Positions 25,643-33,160 of a stretch of DNA of 64,000 nucleotides are shown here, in pieces. A model generated the notes under the pieces. That model was not told where the DNA came from and made no database searches. It worked only from the letters and a program-made list of their open reading frames with translations. The number at the start of each line of letters is the position of its first letter. Position 1 is the stretch's first letter. The stretch comes from Streptomyces wedmorensis (GTDB lineage: Bacteria > Actinomycetota > Actinomycetes > Streptomycetales > Streptomycetaceae): positions 124,001 to 188,000 of the forward strand of contig NZ_JNWK01000010.1 in the NCBI RefSeq assembly GCF_000716445.1, given 5' to 3'. Both the position numbers and the translations under genes were made by a program.

Positions 25643-26134
25643 ATGGGGCGGTCACGAACGGTCGAGTGGGAGGACGCCGGGGCCACCGCGCGCGCCGCGA
25701 TGACGATGGCGGGCATCGACTTCCTGCGGGAGATGATCGCGGGCCGACTCCCCGGCCCGCCGATCGCCGCCCTGCTCGGCTTCACCCTGGAAGAGGTCGA
25801 GCCCGGCCGCGCGGTGTTCGCACTCGAACCGGGCGAGGAGCACTACAACCCGATCGGCAGCGTGCACGGCGGGGTGTACGCGACGCTGCTGGACTCGGCC
25901 GCGGGCTGCGCGGTCCACTCCACGCTCCCGCAGGGCACGGCGTACACCTCGCTCGACCTGTCGACCCGCTTCCTCCGCCCGATCACGATGGACACGGGCA
26001 AGGTCCGCGCCATCGGCACGGTGATCTCCCAGGGCCGCCGCACGGCACTCGCGGAGGCCGGCCTGTACGACGCCGAGGACCGGCTCCTCGCCCACGCGAC
26101 GAGCACGTGCATGCTCTTCCCGGTCCCCTCGTAG
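25643..26134 (+). CDS. PaaI-type hotdog-fold thioesterase
   Basis: 163 residues. The single hotdog domain has H-Y-N-P-I-G-S-V-H-G-G-V-Y-A-T-L-L-D-S-A-A-G (about residues 72-93), the PaaI signature where the Asn/Asp and the H-G-G turn build the active site. A-Y-T-S-L-D-L-S-T-R-F-L-R-P and a final A-H-A-T-S-T-C follow. It hydrolyses acyl- or aryl-CoA thioesters in the cytoplasm. Three in-frame starts (GTG, GTG, ATG) lie together; ATG 25643 was chosen. Divergence from an HxlR gene suggests induction by an aromatic or reactive compound. Confidence 0.88.
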   Translation: MGRSRTVEWEDAGATARAAMTMAGIDFLREMIAGRLPGPPIAALLGFTLEEVEPGRAVFALEPGEEHYNPIGSVHGGVYATLLDSAAGCAVHSTLPQGTAYTSLDLSTRFLRPITMDTGKVRAIGTVISQGRRTALAEAGLYDAEDRLLAHATSTCMLFPVPS

Positions 26135-26156
26135 GACCGCGAACGCCTCGACCCCG

Positions 26157-26252
26157 GGACCCGCGGAAAGACCGCCCCCGGGACACGCGGACCGACAGCC
26201 CCCAGGACATACGGACGCCCGGCCCCCGGGACATACGGACGCCCGGCCCCCG
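26157..26252. repeat. 24-bp tandem repeat array, four copies
   Basis: Units starting GGAC lie exactly 24 bases apart at 26157, 26181, 26205 and 26229; the last two are identical and the first two are diverged. A degenerate 23-base copy begins at 26134, at the thioesterase stop codon. In one frame the array would encode an eight-residue repeat (D-I-R-T-P-G-P-R). It sits between convergent genes. Confidence 0.85.
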
Positions 26253-26293
26253 GGCGTCGCGGCATCGACCGACGGCGCCCGGGGGCGGGGCCT

Positions 26294-26659
26294 TCAGCGG
26301 GTGCCGGGGACCGGGCGGGTGCGGGTGCAGCCGTCCGGGGCGACGTCGGGGACGCCGTTGGCCTGGAGGGCCGCGCTCACCAGGGTGGCGAGCAGGTCGA
26401 TGTCCGAGCCCATGTCCAGACGGACCGTCACCCACCCCGATCCGGCGCGCAGACGCACCGCGCTCGACCCCAGGAGGGCCGGGCGCAGTTTCGCGACCAT
26501 GGCGCGGGTGAGGTGGACGTCGGCCTCGTGCTCACCGTGGAAGTGGACGATTTCCTCCGTCGCGGTCCCCAGTCCGAGCTCGGCGCCGCAATGGGCGCGG
26601 CCGGGGGTCAGCGAGGGCCAGCTCATCAGACGTTCACTGGCATGCCTGGCCGTGTTCAT
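26294..26659 (-). CDS. Luciferase-domain (DUF5519) family protein
   Basis: 121 residues: W-P-S-L-T ... E-I-V-H-F-H-G-E-H-E-A-D-V-H-L-T-R-A-M-V-A-K-L-R-P-A-L (about residues 40-66), then S-G-W-V-T-V-R-L-D-M-G-S-D-I-D-L-L-A-T-L-V-S-A-A-L. This matches the small actinobacterial 'luciferase' domain (DUF5519), named for similarity to a fungal gene; no enzymatic function is established. ATG 26659 gives the usual length; no clear ribosome site is visible. It is same-strand with the SpoIIE gene upstream, with about 136 bases between. Confidence 0.72.
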   Translation of the reverse strand: MNTARHASERLMSWPSLTPGRAHCGAELGLGTATEEIVHFHGEHEADVHLTRAMVAKLRPALLGSSAVRLRAGSGWVTVRLDMGSDIDLLATLVSAALQANGVPDVAPDGCTRTRPVPGTR

Positions 26660-26795
26660 ACGAGGAGCGTGCCGGGCGCCGGGGCCGTGCACAAGCGTCC
26701 TGCGGGAAGAATCCCGCCAAGGGGCGAAACAGGTCGCCGACGAGGGCGGTGTGACCGTGCGTCACCGCGATTCGTGGGGAGGAAGTGACCCTGTG

Positions 26796-28085
26796 TCACG
26801 ACGTGGGGCGCGCGCGGACCCGGGCCGCGAGGACGGCCACGTCGTCCTCCGCCCCGTGCGCGCCGAGGCGCCGGAGGACCTCGTCCACGACCTCGCGGGG
26901 ACCGGAGCCGGCCGGCAGCCGGAGGGCGGCGAGGCGGGCGAGGGAGACGTCGATGTCCTCGTCGCGCCGCTCGACGAGACCGTCCGTGAAGATCAGCAGG
27001 GTGTCGCCGGAGACCAGGGGCCGCGTGGCGGGTTCGTAGCCGCCGACCCCGGTGCCGAGCGGCGGGCCCACGGGGAGGTCGACGAGCTCCGCGGAGCCGT
27101 CGGCGGCGAAGACGACGGGCGGCAGGTGCCCCGCGCTCGCGAAGGTCGCGCTGCCGCGTGCCGGGTCCACCCGGACCAGGAGGCAGGTGGCGGGTCGGCG
27201 GGCGTCGTCCTCGGCGACCACGGAGTCGAGGTGCCGCAGCACCCGGTGCGGCGGCAGGTCCGTCGCGGCGACCTCGCGCAGCGCCGTGCGGTAGGCGTTC
27301 ATGTCCACGGCCGCGGCGAGGCCGTGGCCCATCACGTCGCCGACGACGAGCAGGCTCCTGCCGAAGTGGAGCCGTACGGTCTCGAACCAGTCGCCGCCCA
27401 CCAGGGTCCGGTGCCCGGCGGGCAGATAGCCGCCGGCGATCTCCAGGTTGGGGTGCGGCCGGCCCGGTTCGGCGACGAGGGCGCGCTGGAGGTGGAGCGC
27501 GGTGTCCTCGGTGGCGGCGAGCCTGCGGGCGTGTCCGAGGTGCCGGGCGGCCAGCCGGGCGGTGTGGCGGAGCAGCGCCAACTCGTCGGCGGCGAACGCG
27601 GCACCGCCCGCCCTGGTGACGGTGACCGTCCCGAGCGGCTCCTCGTCGTGGACGGCGAGCGGCACGGCGAGACTGTCCCCCACCGCCCCGGAGCCCCCGC
27701 CGGCGACAGCGCCTCCGGCGGTTCCGGAACCCACAGCGACACCGGCAGGACCGGAACCCGCAGCGACGACGGTGACCTCGGAACCAGCGGCGCCACCGGC
27801 GGTGCCGGAGCCCGCAGTGCCTCCGGTGGTGCCGGAGCCCGCGCCGCGGCCGTCCGGGGCGGTGGCCGCCTTATCGCCGGCGGGCGCACTGGCGGCGGCG
27901 CGCCGGAGCGGGCCGCCGGTGTCGGCGAGGAGGTCGACCGTGGCGGAGGTGCCGTACAGGTTGCGGACGAGGAAGGAGGCGAGCTCGCGGCAGGTGGTCG
28001 TCTCGTCGAGGGTCGTGCCGATCTCGCCGATCGCCCGTTCCAGGGCCCGCACCCTGCTCAGGAGGCCCTCGTCCCGTTCCGCCAC
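26796..28085 (-). CDS. GAF-SpoIIE (PP2C) protein phosphatase
   Basis: 429 residues. The N-terminus (R-A-L-E-R-A-I-G-E-I-G-T-T-L-D-E-T-T-T-C-R-E-L) begins a GAF-like domain. It is interrupted at about residues 80-140 by a Gly/Ser/Ala/Val repeat of the type A-G-S-G-T-A-G-G. The phosphatase domain carries G-G-D-W-F-E-T-V, V-V-G-D-V-M-G-H-G-L-A-A-A, A-G-H-L-P-P and F-T-D-G-L-V-E-R metal motifs. GTG 28085 has GGAGG four bases upstream. It probably dephosphorylates an anti-sigma antagonist; no kinase gene is adjacent. It is divergent from the MoxR/VWA genes. Confidence 0.88.
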   Translation of the reverse strand: MAERDEGLLSRVRALERAIGEIGTTLDETTTCRELASFLVRNLYGTSATVDLLADTGGPLRRAAASAPAGDKAATAPDGRGAGSGTTGGTAGSGTAGGAAGSEVTVVAAGSGPAGVAVGSGTAGGAVAGGGSGAVGDSLAVPLAVHDEEPLGTVTVTRAGGAAFAADELALLRHTARLAARHLGHARRLAATEDTALHLQRALVAEPGRPHPNLEIAGGYLPAGHRTLVGGDWFETVRLHFGRSLLVVGDVMGHGLAAAVDMNAYRTALREVAATDLPPHRVLRHLDSVVAEDDARRPATCLLVRVDPARGSATFASAGHLPPVVFAADGSAELVDLPVGPPLGTGVGGYEPATRPLVSGDTLLIFTDGLVERRDEDIDVSLARLAALRLPAGSGPREVVDEVLRRLGAHGAEDDVAVLAARVRARPTS

Positions 28086-28267
28086 GACACCTCCACCGCC
28101 CGCGCGGTCCGCCGGGCGGCGAACCCGGTCTCCCCATTGCACCAGCGGGTGGCGCCCCGCGCACGGCACGGAGCCGGTGCGGGACGGTTGTGCGGCGGTG
28201 CCCGATCTGATCAAGTACGACTGATGCTACTGGCCGGTACGCCAATCCGCTCCCCGGGGGGACAGCC

Positions 28268-29149
28268 ATGACCACCGCCACGACGACCGGGTTCTTCACC
28301 TCCGTCGACGACGTCGCCGAACGGCTCGCCACCACCGGCTATCTGGCGTCGCCTGCCGTCGCCACCACCGTCTTCCTCGCCGACCGGCTCGGCAAGCCCC
28401 TGCTCGTCGAGGGCCCCGCCGGGGTCGGCAAGACGGAGCTCGCGAAGGCCGTCACCGCGGTGACGGGGGCCCGTCTGGTGCGGCTGCAGTGCTACGAGGG
28501 CGTCGACGAGTCCCGCGCGCTCTACGAGTGGAACCACGCCAAACAGCTGCTGCGGATCACGGCGGGCCGCGGCGAGTCGTGGGACGAGACCCGGACGGAC
28601 ATCTTCGGCGAGGAGTTCCTGCTCCCCCGCCCGCTGCTCACCGCGATCCGCTCCGAAGAGCCGACGGTGCTCCTCATCGACGAGACCGACAAGGCCGACG
28701 TCGAGGTGGAGGGCCTGCTCCTCGAAGTGCTGAGCGACTTCCAGGTGACCGTCCCGGAGCTCGGCACGATCACGGCGACGCGTCGGCCGTTCACGGTCCT
28801 CACCTCGAACGCGAGCCGCGAGCTGTCCGAGGCGCTCCGGCGACGCTGCCTCTTCCTCCACATCGGCTTCCCCGAGGAGGAGCTGGAGCGCCGGATCGTC
28901 ACCCTCAAGGTCCCCGGCCTCGACACCGCGCTCGCCGCGTCCGTCGTGCGGGTCGTGGGCGCGCTGCGGGCGATGGACCTGCGGAAGGTCCCTTCGGTGT
29001 CGGAGACGATCGACTGGGCCCGCACGCTGCTCGCGCTCGGCGCCGACCGGCTGGACGAGCGGGTCGTACGGGAGACCCTGGGTGTCCTCCTGAAGCACCA
29101 GGAGGACATCGTGAAGGCGGCGGCCAAGCTCGACCTGGACGCGGTGTGA
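28268..29149 (+). CDS. MoxR-type AAA+ ATPase
   Basis: 293 residues: Walker A E-G-P-A-G-V-G-K-T-E-L (about 47-57), Walker B V-L-L-I-D-E-T-D-K-A-D (about 136-146), sensor 1 in V-L-T-S-N-A-S-R-E-L, and R-R-R-C arginine-finger region. MoxR ATPases act as chaperones that insert metals or mature partner complexes, usually with a VWA protein. The next gene encodes such a partner and overlaps by four bases. The similarity to CoxD suggests maturation of a molybdenum or other metalloenzyme, but none is encoded nearby. Confidence 0.9.
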   Translation: MTTATTTGFFTSVDDVAERLATTGYLASPAVATTVFLADRLGKPLLVEGPAGVGKTELAKAVTAVTGARLVRLQCYEGVDESRALYEWNHAKQLLRITAGRGESWDETRTDIFGEEFLLPRPLLTAIRSEEPTVLLIDETDKADVEVEGLLLEVLSDFQVTVPELGTITATRRPFTVLTSNASRELSEALRRRCLFLHIGFPEEELERRIVTLKVPGLDTALAASVVRVVGALRAMDLRKVPSVSETIDWARTLLALGADRLDERVVRETLGVLLKHQEDIVKAAAKLDLDAV

Positions 29150-30534
29150 GCACGGCGGCCCCCGCCGGGGGGACGGCCGCGCGCCTGACCGGTCTCGTGG
29201 CCGCGCTGCGTGCGCACGGTTTCGGGATCGGGACCGGCGAGACGGTCGACGCGGGTCAGGCGCTCCGGGCGGTCGGCTTCACGGACCGGGAGCGGGTCCG
29301 TGAGGCGCTGGCGGCGACGCTGCTGCACGGCGCGCCGCAGCGCGCGGTGTTCGACCGGGTCTTCGATCTGTACTTCCCGCTCGGCGGTGGCGTCCCCGGG
29401 GAGACGGCGTCCGGAGGCACCCCGGCGGATCTCGCGGCGCTGCGGGACCGGCTCGCCGAGGCCCTGGCCGCCGGTGACGGCGCCGCTCTCGACGGGCTCG
29501 CCGCCGAGGCCGTGGGCGGCTTCGGGGGCTTCGGCTCCGGTCCGGAGTCGGACGGCTGGTCCTCGTACCAGACCCTCTCCCGGCTGCGTCCCGAGACGCT
29601 GCTGGCCCGGGTCCGTGACCGGATCCGGGCGGCTTCCGGGGCCGCGGACCCCGAGTTCACCGACCGGCTGGTCGACGACGAGATCCGGCGCCGGATCGAG
29701 GCCTTCCGGGAGCGGGTGCGGACCGAGGCGCGGCGGCGCGTCGCCGAGCGGCAGGGCCGCGACCGGGTCGCTCGGCGGGCGGTCGCGGGCACGGCGGACC
29801 GTGTGGACTTCCTGCTGGCCGGGCGGGAGCAGCTGGACGAGTTGCGGCTTACGGTGCGGCCGCTCGCGCGGAAGCTGGCCACCCGGCTCGCGGCCCGGCG
29901 GCGCCGGGCGGCGCGCGGCGAGATCGATCTGCGGCGGACGCTGCGCGGCTCGCTGTCGACCGGCGGCGTTCCGGTGCGGCCCGTGCTGCGGCGCCGCCGC
30001 CCCCGGCGTCCCGAGCTGGTCCTGCTGTGCGACGTCTCGGGGTCGGTGGCGGGTTTCGCCCAGTTCACGATGTTGCTGGTGCAGGCCTTGCACGACCAGT
30101 TCAGCCGGGTCCGGGTCTTCGCGTTCGTCAACCGGGTGGACGAGGTGACGGATCTGATCGCCCGGGGCTCGGCGGACCCCGCGGCTCTCGGTGACCGGAT
30201 CCTCGGCGAGGCCCGGCTGACGGGCTGGCACGGGCAGAGCGACTACGGCACGTCGCTCGGCGAGTTCGCCGAGCGGTACGCGGAGGCCGTCGGGCCCCGC
30301 ACCGTGGTGTTCGTCCTCGGCGACGCCCGCACCAACGGCGCCGACCCCAACCTCGCGGCGCTCCGCCTGGTCGCCGACCGCGCCCGGCGGGTCCACTGGC
30401 TCAACCCGGAGCAGCCCTCCCTGTGGGGCACGGGCGACTCGGTGGCCCCCGCCTACGCCGGGCTCGTCGAGATGCGGCCCTGCCGCAACGCCCAGCAGCT
30501 CGGTGCGCTGGTCGGCCGGTTGTTGCCGGTCTGA
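29146..30534 (+). CDS. VWA domain protein, CoxE-like partner of MoxR
   Basis: 462 residues. The N-terminal part has L-R-A-H-G-F-G-I-G-T-G-E-T-V-D-A typical of CoxE-like proteins. An Arg/Glu-rich helical middle (residues 180-270) follows. The C-terminal von Willebrand A domain starts with the MIDAS motif L-L-C-D-V-S-G-S-V-A-G-F (D-x-S-x-S) near residue 290 and has T-G-W-H-G-Q-S-D-Y-G-T-S and V-F-V-L-G-D-A-R-T-N. GTG start overlaps the MoxR stop (GTGTGA), so the pair is coupled. It likely delivers or recognises the client of the MoxR ATPase. Confidence 0.88.
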   Translation: MSTAAPAGGTAARLTGLVAALRAHGFGIGTGETVDAGQALRAVGFTDRERVREALAATLLHGAPQRAVFDRVFDLYFPLGGGVPGETASGGTPADLAALRDRLAEALAAGDGAALDGLAAEAVGGFGGFGSGPESDGWSSYQTLSRLRPETLLARVRDRIRAASGAADPEFTDRLVDDEIRRRIEAFRERVRTEARRRVAERQGRDRVARRAVAGTADRVDFLLAGREQLDELRLTVRPLARKLATRLAARRRRAARGEIDLRRTLRGSLSTGGVPVRPVLRRRRPRRPELVLLCDVSGSVAGFAQFTMLLVQALHDQFSRVRVFAFVNRVDEVTDLIARGSADPAALGDRILGEARLTGWHGQSDYGTSLGEFAERYAEAVGPRTVVFVLGDARTNGADPNLAALRLVADRARRVHWLNPEQPSLWGTGDSVAPAYAGLVEMRPCRNAQQLGALVGRLLPV

Positions 30535-30589
30535 CGGAGGTACGCGCGCGCGGCGGCGGGCCGTGCGCCCGACCGCCGCCTACGCCCGG

Positions 30590-30620
30590 TTGTACGAAAG
30601 TCGGACGGGCGAACTAGCGT
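30590..30620 (+). promoter_or_regulatory. Candidate promoter for a leaderless nucleosidase mRNA
   Basis: TTGTAC (30590-30595), 19 bases, then TAGCGT (30615-30620), which ends seven bases before the ATG at 30628. No Shine-Dalgarno sequence lies before the start, so a leaderless transcript is likely. The -35 match is modest. Confidence 0.5.
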
Positions 30621-30627
30621 GGCCCCC

Positions 30628-31212
30628 ATGGAACTTTTGGGAGAGATCACGGTCGACCGTCCCCTGCTCGTCGTCGCGGTCAAGGAGGAGGCGCAGTTCC
30701 TCGACACGGATCTGCCGGTGCTGCTGACCGGCATGGGCAAGGTGAACGCGGCGACGGCCCTCGCGACCGTACTGGGCCGGGGGCCGCGGCCCGCCGGGAT
30801 CGTGAACCTGGGCACGGCCGGGGCGCTGCGTCCGGGCTGGACCGGGACGCACGTCGTCGGCACCGTGTTGCAGCACGACCTCGACGGTGAGCTGCTCGCC
30901 ACCCTGACCGGCGAGACGTACGGGGCGCCCCTGACGCTCCCGGACGGCGGCGACGTGGTGCTCGCCACAGGGGACGCGTTCATCGCGGACGAGGCCTCCC
31001 GCGTGCGGCTGGCGGAGCGGGCGGCGCTGGTCGACATGGAGGGATACTCGCTGGCCACGGCCGCCGCGCTCGCCGGGGTACCGCTGCGCATCGTGAAGCA
31101 CGTCAGCGACGAGGCAGGCGACGGCGCCGCGCGCAGCTGGCGCGAGTCGGTCGCCGAGTGCGCCCGCGCGCTGGCGGACTGGGCGGAGGCGAACACGCCG
31201 TACCGCTCCTGA
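30628..31212 (+). CDS. Nucleosidase (MTA/SAH nucleosidase-like, purine phosphorylase superfamily)
   Basis: 194 residues of the PNP/UDP fold. V-V-A-V-K-E-E-A-Q-F opens the first strand, then V-L-L-T-G-M-G-K-V-N-A-A-T-A-L. I-V-N-L-G-T-A-G-A-L follows, and the ribose-binding catalytic segment A-L-V-D-M-E-G-Y-S-L-A is at about residue 137. The catalytic Asp fits V-K-H-V-S-D-E-A. These match short actinobacterial nucleosidases that release adenine from methylthioadenosine, S-adenosylhomocysteine or related nucleosides. The start is ATG 30628 with no ribosome site; a GTG three codons upstream is possible. Confidence 0.85.
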   Translation: MELLGEITVDRPLLVVAVKEEAQFLDTDLPVLLTGMGKVNAATALATVLGRGPRPAGIVNLGTAGALRPGWTGTHVVGTVLQHDLDGELLATLTGETYGAPLTLPDGGDVVLATGDAFIADEASRVRLAERAALVDMEGYSLATAAALAGVPLRIVKHVSDEAGDGAARSWRESVAECARALADWAEANTPYRS

Positions 31213-31298
31213 GCTGCGTTCCGTACAGCTCCTGAGCCGAGGCCCGTGCCACTCCTGAGGTTCGGGCCGATACGCTCGCCGCTTCCGCGCCCCGTGGA

Positions 31299-31331
31299 CG
31301 TCCCCGGTGCCGCTCCCGCGCACCGGGGACG
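31299..31331. terminator. Hairpin between convergent genes
   Basis: CGTCCCCGGTGC (31299-31310) and GCACCGGGGACG (31320-31331) form a perfect 12-bp stem with a 9-base loop between the nucleosidase and the secreted hydrolase genes. It can serve both strands. Confidence 0.75.
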
Positions 31332-31352
31332 CCCCGCGCCCCGGCCTGCCGG

Positions 31353-32549
31353 TCAGCGGCGCTGGAAGTGCACCTCCGGGTTCTCCGGCGACGGACCGTC
31401 GAGGACGGGGCGCGGGACTCCCCGCAGGTGCCGGTCGAAGAAGGCGGCCACGTAGGTCCGGGTCACGGCGACGGCGCGGTCGGTGGGCAGCGGGGCCTGG
31501 GGCAGGCCGAAGTGACGGGCGATCACGGGCCCGTCGGAGAAGGTGAAGTGCTCGGATCCGGCCACCGTGATCCAGCGTTTCCAGCCGTCGAGCGCCGGCC
31601 ACGTGCGGTCCCAGGTGGTGTCGGTCCCCCCGGGCAGGTGCGTGTCGTCGTGGGTGCCGAGCATCATGAAGGGACGGCCCCGCAGGCCCTCCGCCGGAAG
31701 GTCCTCCCAGAACGCGCCGTCCATGTTGACGCCGGCGTCGACGCGCGGGTCGGCGGCCATCGTGGTGGCCGCGCTCGCCCCGCCGATGGAGTGGCCGGCC
31801 ATGCCGACCCGGCTCGCGTCGATCACGTCGGCGTGACGCCAGACGGGCCGCGCGCCGGTGAGCCGGTCCAGGACGTACCGCATGTCGGCGGCGCGGGTCG
31901 AGGTCACGACGCTCCCGTGCACCCCGCCCTCGTCGAGGGCCGTGCACGCGACGCAGGTGAGGGTCCGGCCGTCGGGAAGACTGATCCCGAACGACTCGTA
32001 CGCGTGGTCGACGGAGGCGACGACGTAGCCGCGGGAGGCGAGGTCCTCGGCGAGGTGGGTGAGCGTCCAGCGCGAGACGCCGAAGCCCGGCGAGAGCAGG
32101 ACCAGCGGGCGGCGTCCGGGCGCCGGGCGGGCGTCGGACCTGCTGTGGGTGCGCGTCCGGGCCAGCACGTCGCCCTCGACGCCCGGCCCGAGCTGCCGGG
32201 CCAGCAGCCGTGCCTCCTCCCGGGTCGCGTACGGAGCCGGCCTGCCGCCACCGGAGCGCGCGGCCGGGTAGTGGAGTGTGACCATGAGCGCCCGCCCGTC
32301 GGCGGTGGGCACCCAGGGGTCGGTGCGCGACCGGTCGACCAGCGGCACGACCGTGCTGCCGACGGCGTACGGCCCGGTGGGCGCGGGAAGGGCGGCGGCC
32401 CGAGCCGACCGCGCGGCGGCCGTGGCGACCGTGGTGTCGGGAACGGAGGCCGTGGCGCCGGGGGCCGAGGCCGCGGTGGCGACCCCCGCGGATAAGGCGA
32501 GCGAGCAGGCGAGAGCGGCGGCCGCGGCCGCCCGGGTGATTCGGGTCAT
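31353..32549 (-). CDS. Secreted alpha/beta hydrolase (PAF-acetylhydrolase-like)
   Basis: 398 residues. A Sec signal (M-T-R-I-T-R-A-A-A-A-A-A-L-A-C-S-L-A-L-S-A-G) ends near A-T-A-A-S. The catalytic domain has V-L-L-S-P-G-F-G-V-S-R oxyanion strand, the nucleophile elbow V-G-M-A-G-H-S-I-G-G-A-S-A (about residues 248-260) and a His in S-E-H-F-T-F-S-D. A-V-D-H-A-Y-E-S resembles the lipase/PAF-AH isoform II family. It probably hydrolyses lipid esters outside the cell. The start is the only ATG before the signal. It ends close to a two-way terminator. Confidence 0.85.
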   Translation of the reverse strand: MTRITRAAAAAALACSLALSAGVATAASAPGATASVPDTTVATAAARSARAAALPAPTGPYAVGSTVVPLVDRSRTDPWVPTADGRALMVTLHYPAARSGGGRPAPYATREEARLLARQLGPGVEGDVLARTRTHSRSDARPAPGRRPLVLLSPGFGVSRWTLTHLAEDLASRGYVVASVDHAYESFGISLPDGRTLTCVACTALDEGGVHGSVVTSTRAADMRYVLDRLTGARPVWRHADVIDASRVGMAGHSIGGASAATTMAADPRVDAGVNMDGAFWEDLPAEGLRGRPFMMLGTHDDTHLPGGTDTTWDRTWPALDGWKRWITVAGSEHFTFSDGPVIARHFGLPQAPLPTDRAVAVTRTYVAAFFDRHLRGVPRPVLDGPSPENPEVHFQRR

Positions 32550-32842
32550 GCGGGCACGCTAGGCGCGGCGGACGGGCCGGCGCGTCCGCCCACGGGCCCA
32601 CATCCGGTCAGACCGGAGTCTGAGTCGGGATCCAGCCCCTTGGGGGTGTCTTGTCGGTCAGGCTGTGCTCCACACGACCAGCACCGCTCACGGACACGCC
32701 CGATCAGCGCCTGGCCGACGCCCTGATCGGCAAGACGCCCCTTGGCGACCTCCGGACGGGCGCGTAACTCGCCACGCTCGTCCCTCTCCTGACGCTCCGA
32801 CCGACGGGAACGCCGGGAGGGTGCAGGACGGTCGGAAGAACC
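32550..32842. other. Intergenic region without a recognisable gene
   Basis: About 290 bases between the start of the secreted hydrolase gene and the promoter of the leader-peptide operon. It should contain the hydrolase promoter, but I see no clear hexamers. Open frames crossing it have poor codon bias and no ribosome sites. Confidence 0.5.
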
Positions 32843-32873
32843 TTGACAGGTCGGAAGGCGGCCTGCCTATGGT
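32843..32873 (+). promoter_or_regulatory. Promoter of the leader peptide / monooxygenase operon
   Basis: TTGACA (32843-32848) and TATGGT (32868-32873) are separated by 19 bases, a strong -35 with a fair -10. Transcription from here would start about 45 bases before the leader-peptide GTG. Confidence 0.6.
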
Positions 32874-32923
32874 GAGGCGTCACCGTCCGCGTCCGGACGG
32901 GTCCACCACCGGGGGAGGCGCAC

Positions 32924-33046
32924 GTGGTCACAGTGATCACCACGACACCGCACGCCCCCGCCCGGGCCGCCACCGGCCTGGTCTGCCGTCGGCACGTCGA
33001 CTTCTGCCGTACCGCCTCGGCCATCTGTCCTTCCTCTCGCGCCTGA
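32924..33046 (+). CDS. Cys-containing putative leader peptide (attenuator ORF)
   Basis: A 40-codon ORF, GTG start with GGAGG five bases upstream. The product ends with L-V-C-R-R-H-V-D-F-C-R-T-A-S-A-I-C-P-S-S. The R-R-H-V-D-x-x-R-x-x-S-A-I-C-P core is a recurring actinobacterial leader-peptide motif found upstream of sulfur-assimilation and sulfonate genes. Cysteines fall at residues 21, 28 and 35, exactly seven apart. In mycobacteria, similar Cys-bearing leader ORFs act as cysteine-responsive attenuators. The ORF stops 114 bases before the first monooxygenase gene. The sensing role is inference from family and position. Confidence 0.85.
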   Translation: MVTVITTTPHAPARAATGLVCRRHVDFCRTASAICPSSRA

Positions 33047-33160
33047 CCCCGCTCCGCGTGGGTCCGCGCGTCCCGTGACGTCTCGCCGACCGGCTCCGGA
33101 CAGCCGTGCCCCGCACCGCTGTCGTGCCGTCGCGCGCCCCTGACCTCCGGAAGGACCTCC

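Noticed and set aside
32665..33078. A 137-codon frame overlapping the leader peptide
   Set aside because: It has no ribosome site or family features, while the leader ORF in another frame has both.
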